Source: an uncultured Duncaniella sp.
Lineage (GTDB): Bacteria; Bacteroidota; Bacteroidia; Bacteroidales; Muribaculaceae
Reading direction: 5' to 3'
Assembly (NCBI RefSeq): GCF_910577345.1
Contig: NZ_CAJTMT010000038.1
Span: 1-27,908, forward strand
DNA length: 27,908 nt
In this document: piece after piece, positions 23,380-27,908 of the stretch
How positions within the stretch are numbered: the first letter of the stretch is position 1
Layout: the number at the start of each line of letters is the position of its first letter
The notes under the pieces: model-generated
Databases searched by the model: none
Told to the model about the DNA's origin: nothing
The model's input: only the letters and a program-made list of their open reading frames with translations
Program-made: the position numbers and the translations under genes

Positions 23380-24270
23380 ATGGAATATCTCTCAGCAAAA
23401 AACTGGGCAAAGCGACATGACATCTCTGAGCGTACCGCCAGAAACTACTGCGCCAAAGGCAGAATAGAAGGTGCGCAACTCATTGGCAAAACATGGAGCA
23501 TTCCCGCCAATTCACCCCTTCCAAACCGCACTAAAGCCACCACAATCTCACCACTCCTCGCCGAACTTCGCAGACAAATGGACGGGAAAGTAAAAGGTGG
23601 GATATACCATCGTGTACAGATTGATCTGACCTACAACTCAAATCACATCGAAGGTAGCCGACTGACCCATGATCAGACGCGATATATATTTGAGACCAAC
23701 ACTATCGGAATCACAGATAAAGCGGTAAATGTCGATGATATAATCGAGACACTAAACCATTTCAAGGCCATCGATAAAATCATCAGCGACACTGACTCAA
23801 AACTCACTGAAGATTATATAAAGCACCTACATCTCCTTCTCAAATCAGGGACTTCTGACGAACGGAAGGATTGGTTTGAGGTCGGTGACTACAAAAAACT
23901 TCCAAATGAAGTTGGCGGAAATGACACAACTCCGCCCGAAAACGTCCATCGGGAGATTAAGGCACTGCTAAAAGAATATAATGCCAAAAAACGGCCGACA
24001 TTCGACGACATCATTGATTTCCACCACCGCTTCGAGACGATACATCCATTTCAGGACGGTAACGGACGTGTAGGGCGACTGATTATGTTTCGTGAATGTC
24101 TGCATCATGGATTCGTTCCCTTCATCATAACCGATGATTTAAAGATGTATTACTATAACGGACTTCAGAATTGGCCGAGAATCAAGGGTTACCTGACGGA
24201 TACATGTCTGACAGCACAGGACAATTTCAAAATCCTGCTTGACAAATTCAGAATACCATACAATGACTGA
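23380..24270 (+). CDS. Fic-domain AMPylase-like protein with N-terminal HTH
   Basis: A 296-residue Fic protein. The catalytic motif HPFQDGNGRVGR (222-233) is complete, so transfer of AMP or a related group to a target protein is plausible. SNHIEG (87-92) fits the (S/T)xxxE(G/N) inhibitory motif placed N-terminal to the Fic core, which makes this an autoinhibited class II enzyme. Residues 1-45 (MEYLSAKNWAKRHDISERTARNYCAKGRIEGAQLIGKTWSIP) form a MerR/excisionase-like HTH, a common fusion in this family. The ATG at 23380 follows a promoter palindrome; the longer open frame from 23236 crosses that promoter and is rejected. It is probably self-repressing. The target is unknown, and no separate antitoxin gene is adjacent. 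Confidence 0.93.
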   Translation: MEYLSAKNWAKRHDISERTARNYCAKGRIEGAQLIGKTWSIPANSPLPNRTKATTISPLLAELRRQMDGKVKGGIYHRVQIDLTYNSNHIEGSRLTHDQTRYIFETNTIGITDKAVNVDDIIETLNHFKAIDKIISDTDSKLTEDYIKHLHLLLKSGTSDERKDWFEVGDYKKLPNEVGGNDTTPPENVHREIKALLKEYNAKKRPTFDDIIDFHHRFETIHPFQDGNGRVGRLIMFRECLHHGFVPFIITDDLKMYYYNGLQNWPRIKGYLTDTCLTAQDNFKILLDKFRIPYND

Positions 24271-24317
24271 CATCCCGAACCAATGCTTGACAGCTTATAG
24301 CTATATCACACATAAAA

Positions 24318-24364
24318 GATTGAAAAGTGTATTTTTTCACCGTTATTTTGGATTGAAAAGTGTA
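24318..24364 (+). repeat. Direct repeat downstream of fic
   Basis: GATTGAAAAGTGTA occurs exactly twice (24318-24331, 24351-24364) with a 33-base period, about three helical turns. It lies 50-95 bases after fic and about 75 bases before the glnS promoter. Meaning unknown; a paired protein-binding site is possible. Confidence 0.7.
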
Positions 24365-24436
24365 GTTTTAGCTTGTTTATTCAGCCTGAAAAATCCCCTA
24401 CCTTCTTCGTCAGTTACCCTGATTTTCCCCTCCAAG

Positions 24437-24469
24437 TTGGGAATATTACAAAAAATCTGACTATCTTTG
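24437..24469 (+). promoter_or_regulatory. glnS promoter
   Basis: TTGG (24437-24440) and TATCTTTG (24462-24469), 21 bases apart, match the Bacteroidota promoter pattern. The leader would be about 60 bases. Confidence 0.7.
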
Positions 24470-24534
24470 CATTTTCAATGGATGAACCATTGGATTTTAA
24501 CTGATAAATCATACTTTTAACATATTCTCCCGTA

Positions 24535-26229
24535 ATGGAAAACAATAGTCAAGCTACAACACCACAGGAGACCAAGGGCCTCAACTTTGTCGAACAACTC
24601 GTATTGGAAGACCTTCAGGCAGGTAAGAACGGCGGACGCCTCAACACCCGCTTCCCGCCCGAACCAAACGGCTACCTCCACATCGGACACGCCAAGGCCA
24701 TCTGCATGGACTTCGGAATCGCCGAGAAATTCGGTGGCACCTGCAACCTCCGCTTCGACGACACCAACCCCGTGAAGGAGGATGTTGAGTATGTCGACTC
24801 AATCCGTGAGGACATCCACTGGCTCGGCTTTGACTGGGGCGACCGCGAATACTACGCTTCCGACTATTTCCCCCAGCTCTTCGACCTCGCAATCCGTCTC
24901 ATCAAGGAAGGCAAGGCCTACGTCGACGACCAGACCTCAGAAGAAATAGCTGCCCAGAAGGGTACCCCGACGCAGCCGGGAACTGAAAGCCCCTACCGCA
25001 ACCGCTCTGTAGAGGAAAACCTCGACCTCTTCCGCCGCATGAATGAAGGCGAGTTCGAGGAGGGTGCGCGAGTGCTCCGTGCCAAAATCGACATGGCCAA
25101 CCCCAACATGCACTTCCGCGACCCAATCATGTATCGTATCATCAAGACTCCCCACCACCGCACAGGCACAACGTGGAAAGTCTACCCGATGTATGACTTC
25201 GCCCACGGCCAGAGCGACTACTTCGAAGGTGTCACCCACTCTATATGCACACTCGAATTCACCGTTCACCGTCCTCTCTACGAACACTTCGTCAAGGAAC
25301 TTGCCGACGAGAGCTACTGCCCCCGTCAGATCGAGTTCAACCGCCTCAACCTCACCTACACCGTGATGTCGAAGCGCAAACTCCTCCAGCTCGTCAAGGA
25401 AGGACTCGTGGCCGGATGGGACGACCCCCGTATGCCGACCATCTCCGGTCTGCGTCGCCGCGGCTTCACTCCCCGCTCTGTCCGCAACTTCATCGACACC
25501 ATTGGCTACACCAAATATGAGGCCCTCAACAGCATCTCGCTGCTCGAACACGCCGTCCGTGACGACCTCAACAAGGTTGCCACACGCGGCATGGCCGTTA
25601 TCAACCCCGTCAAAGTCATCATCACCAACTATCCCGAGGGACAGACCGAGATGGTAGAGATGGAAAACAACCCCGAGGAGGAAGGATCAGGCACACACCA
25701 GATGCCTTTCAGCCGCGAAATCTACATCGAGCGCGACGACTTCATGGAGAATCCTCCCAAGAAATTCTTCCGTCTCGCCCCCGAAGGTGAAGTCCGCCTC
25801 AAAGGTGCCTACATCATCAAATGCACAGGCGTGAAGAAAGATGCCGACGGCAACATCGAGGAAATCTACTGCACCTACGACCCCGACACCCGCAGCGGCC
25901 TCCCCGGTAGCGCACGCAAGGTCAAGGGCACACTCCACTGGGTTTCAGCCGAACATGCCGTAGACGCAACCGCACGCATCTACGACCGTCTCTTCAACGT
26001 CGAGAATCCCGCTGCCGAGACCGAACGCGATTTCCGTGAGATGCTCAACCCCGACTCGCTCAAGGTTATCGAACACATCAAGGTTGAACCCTACCTCGCC
26101 GAAATAGCCAAACCCGGACTCCCCCTCCAGTTCCAGCGTATCGGCTACTTCACCCTCGACCCCGACTCAAAGCCCGGTGCCCTCATCTTCAACCGCACCA
26201 TCGCCCTCAAGGACAGTTGGAAAGCTTAA
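24535..26229 (+). CDS. glnS: Glutaminyl-tRNA synthetase
   Basis: GlnRS (EC 6.1.1.18) charges tRNA(Gln) directly. The class I catalytic signatures are present: HIGH at 49-52 in FPPEPNGYLHIGHAKAI, and MSKRK at 278-282 as the KMSKS loop. LRFDDTNPVKEDVEYVDSI in the Rossmann core and CTLEFTVHRPLYEHFV are typical of GlnRS rather than of discriminating GluRS. The C-terminal half has the anticodon-binding beta-barrels (VKGTLHWVSAEHAVDATARIYDRLF). The 564-residue length is normal. Codon use is strongly biased to C-ending codons, as expected for high expression. It has its own promoter and is followed by a long inverted repeat. Confidence 0.97.
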   Translation: MENNSQATTPQETKGLNFVEQLVLEDLQAGKNGGRLNTRFPPEPNGYLHIGHAKAICMDFGIAEKFGGTCNLRFDDTNPVKEDVEYVDSIREDIHWLGFDWGDREYYASDYFPQLFDLAIRLIKEGKAYVDDQTSEEIAAQKGTPTQPGTESPYRNRSVEENLDLFRRMNEGEFEEGARVLRAKIDMANPNMHFRDPIMYRIIKTPHHRTGTTWKVYPMYDFAHGQSDYFEGVTHSICTLEFTVHRPLYEHFVKELADESYCPRQIEFNRLNLTYTVMSKRKLLQLVKEGLVAGWDDPRMPTISGLRRRGFTPRSVRNFIDTIGYTKYEALNSISLLEHAVRDDLNKVATRGMAVINPVKVIITNYPEGQTEMVEMENNPEEEGSGTHQMPFSREIYIERDDFMENPPKKFFRLAPEGEVRLKGAYIIKCTGVKKDADGNIEEIYCTYDPDTRSGLPGSARKVKGTLHWVSAEHAVDATARIYDRLFNVENPAAETERDFREMLNPDSLKVIEHIKVEPYLAEIAKPGLPLQFQRIGYFTLDPDSKPGALIFNRTIALKDSWKA

Positions 26230-26241
26230 CTTCACTATTTG

Positions 26242-26400
26242 TTAGTATAGAGATTAAAGTATAGAGTATAGATAATAGCCATGAGAGAAATTATCAGCAC
26301 CCCGACAGGTAATTTCTACTATTTCCACGAATTTTACAAATTCTCCACATTTTCAAACATATACTATTATCTATACTCTATACCTTAATCTCTATACTAA
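26242..26400. repeat. Long inverted repeat between glnS and the TPR gene
   Basis: Two 37-base arms (26242-26278 and 26364-26400) are reverse complements with a single mismatch and contain a recurring TATAGAG/TATAGA pattern. The 85-base middle holds a smaller hairpin (AGAAATTA/TAATTTCT). The right arm ends 17 bases before the next start codon. It could fold in RNA as a read-through barrier or be a small mobile repeat; it is distinct from the family at 92-305. Confidence 0.85.
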
Positions 26401-26417
26401 AAACAATATCCCCCTGA

Positions 26418-27890
26418 ATGCCAATGGACGAACGCAACGACCGACGCGACCTCTACGAAGAATTTGAATCAGAAGTGGTCAAGCGTGGAAACACCGAAGC
26501 CTTTTTCGACGAGAGCGATCTCGTTGAAATCTTCGACTACGCCTCAGACTACGACAACTATATCGTCAAAATGGAAGTGCTGCTCTACGGAGCCGTCCAC
26601 TATCCGAAGAGCGAAGCCCTCGCGACGCGCAGGGCCTGGCTCTACTATTCGTTCGGAGATGTCGAAGTGACGACTGAAGTCAACAAGCGCGTCAGCCGTG
26701 AAGGCGTCCTCAACAAACTTCTCAGCCTCCGCGCCCGCAACGCCGACCTCTCGATGGACCCTGAGGTGATGACCAAAGCCCTCGACGAAATCCTCGATGC
26801 CACCGAAGATTTCGAGGACGAGGAAATCATCCAGTTCACCGACTACGCAATGGAGATGCACCTCGAGGACTGGCTGAAAGCCAACCGCGAGCGCATCCGC
26901 TCCAAGTGTTCCTATCCGCAGACATTCCTCTACGAATTCGCTGACCGTTCGGAAGAAAACGAGGACCTTGAGACAGCAGCACAGCTTTTCGAGGAACTCA
27001 CCATGCTCGAACCCTTCACCCTCGACTTCTGGCTGCGTCTCGCGACCGTCCAGATTAATCGCGAGGACTACGAGGGCGCTCTTTCGTCGGCCGACTATGC
27101 CCTCGCCATCGACGCAGGCTCAATCATGGCTCTCCGCATCAAGGGTGCAGCCCTCTATCGCCTCGAACGCGGTCCCGAAGTCGTTGCCGAGCTTTACAAA
27201 AAGGTCATCGACTCGACCGAAGCAGAGGACACCGATGTCTCCACCCTCGCAGCCGCACTCATCGAATGTGGACGGCAGGACGAAGCCATCGCCATGCTCT
27301 CCACCTATCTCAAAGACCATATCCACTCCCGCTTGGCAATCGACGTACTCCTTGTGCTCGACCGCCGCTATGCCGAGCCTTATCTGCGCGCCCTCATGGC
27401 CACAGGCATCATCAGCGAGAAGGACGCAGTCGAATGGGCCCGCGGACATGTGGTCCACGGCCAGTTCGCATCTGCCTCCACTGTCTGCCTTGTCTATGAT
27501 GAAATCAACGGTTTCAAAAACGACATCCCCTTCGTGCTTGAAGTCTGCTACTTCGCCTTGAACTTCAAGGAAGTGGTGCGTCTCTACAAGGAAAAATATC
27601 CCATCCTTGAATGGCCCTACCTTCCGGCCCTCACCTTCCCCTACCTCATGAGCCTCGTTCGCCTCGGTGAGCGTGAAAAAGCCCTCGAAGAAGCACAGGA
27701 AATCCTCAGGGCCCTCCGCACCTACCGTCGTGCCCACTCCAACACCGAACTCAGCGCCATGTTCCGTCTCACCCCCGCAGCCACCGGCTCGATGGTCATC
27801 GGCTACATGGAAAACCTCAAAAACATCATCCACGCACTCAAGTCGACCGACGAAATCCCCGCCGACGACTTCGACCCCATGCTCATCTAA
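26418..27890 (+). CDS. Tetratricopeptide-repeat protein
   Basis: A 490-residue acidic protein without a signal peptide or membrane segment, so probably cytoplasmic. TPR-like helical pairs are clearest at about residues 200-265 (LDFWLRLATVQINREDYEGALSSADYALAIDAGSIMALRIKGAALYRLERGPEVVAELYKKVID). More degenerate ones follow (DVSTLAAALIECGRQDEAIAMLSTYLKD; LMSLVRLGEREKALEEAQEILRAL). The N-terminal 150 residues are rich in Asp and Glu and less regular. It is likely a protein-protein scaffold; the partner is unknown. An ATG two codons later (26424) is an equally possible start. Conserved-looking codon bias suggests an established core gene. Confidence 0.85.
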   Translation: MPMDERNDRRDLYEEFESEVVKRGNTEAFFDESDLVEIFDYASDYDNYIVKMEVLLYGAVHYPKSEALATRRAWLYYSFGDVEVTTEVNKRVSREGVLNKLLSLRARNADLSMDPEVMTKALDEILDATEDFEDEEIIQFTDYAMEMHLEDWLKANRERIRSKCSYPQTFLYEFADRSEENEDLETAAQLFEELTMLEPFTLDFWLRLATVQINREDYEGALSSADYALAIDAGSIMALRIKGAALYRLERGPEVVAELYKKVIDSTEAEDTDVSTLAAALIECGRQDEAIAMLSTYLKDHIHSRLAIDVLLVLDRRYAEPYLRALMATGIISEKDAVEWARGHVVHGQFASASTVCLVYDEINGFKNDIPFVLEVCYFALNFKEVVRLYKEKYPILEWPYLPALTFPYLMSLVRLGEREKALEEAQEILRALRTYRRAHSNTELSAMFRLTPAATGSMVIGYMENLKNIIHALKSTDEIPADDFDPMLI

Positions 27891-27908
27891 AGCCCCACCT
27901 CTCTCCCC

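Noticed and set aside
1..27908. CRISPR array, complete insertion sequence or prophage
   Set aside because: No regularly spaced repeats with unique spacers, no transposase or integrase, and no phage structural genes were seen.

Overview
The window looks like a chromosomal segment of a gut Bacteroidales, plausibly Muribaculaceae. Supporting signs are a SusC/SusD lipoprotein operon, BACON and DUF4302 lipoproteins, Bacteroidota-type promoters (a TAnnTTTG box at -7, a TTTG-like box at -33), C-ending codon bias in the housekeeping genes, and A/T-rich intergenic spacers. The family-level assignment is inference.

Layout. 352-2896 (minus): a TIGR01212/YhcC-type radical SAM protein, chorismate synthase (aroC) and a YbaK-type aminoacyl-tRNA deacylase. 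3214-9425 (plus): polynucleotide phosphorylase (pnp), ispD, a HigB/HigA-like toxin-antitoxin pair and recG. 9426-10135: a long gene-free spacer with inverted repeats and a candidate structured RNA closed by a very strong terminator. 10136-18900: a SusC-SusD-metallohydrolase-DUF4302-BACON operon ending in a terminator. 19168-20595: a GH28 enzyme with its own promoter. 20895-20975: tRNA-Leu(CAG). 21040-22177 (minus): a three-gene cassette of an XRE-DUF3791 fusion, a DUF3990 protein resembling ADP-ribosyltransferases, and a stand-alone DUF3791 protein. 22654 to the end (plus): nitroreductase, an HTH-Fic protein, glnS and a TPR protein.

How the genes work together. The SusC/D operon should bind and import a large ligand at the outer membrane. 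It has a predicted surface zinc hydrolase and accessory lipoproteins but no CAZyme, so the ligand may be a peptide or glycopeptide. Its susC frame is interrupted at a run of nine C; eight C would restore it, so the locus may be switched by slippage or may carry a sequence error. GH28 lies just downstream as a separate transcription unit. Three regulatory or toxin-like modules (HigBA-like, XRE/DUF3990/DUF3791, HTH-Fic) are placed among housekeeping genes, each with a palindrome at its 5' side. For two of them the palindrome overlaps a recognisable promoter, pointing to autoregulation.

The spacers carry a dispersed imperfect palindromic repeat in four copies (about 92-305, 9441-9532, 20627-20742, and inverted at 22306-22436) and a separate 37-bp inverted repeat between glnS and the TPR gene. 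The strongest leads for undescribed biology are the XRE-DUF3791/DUF3990/DUF3791 cassette, the poly-C tract in susC, the Fic promoter palindrome and the structured RNA upstream of susC.
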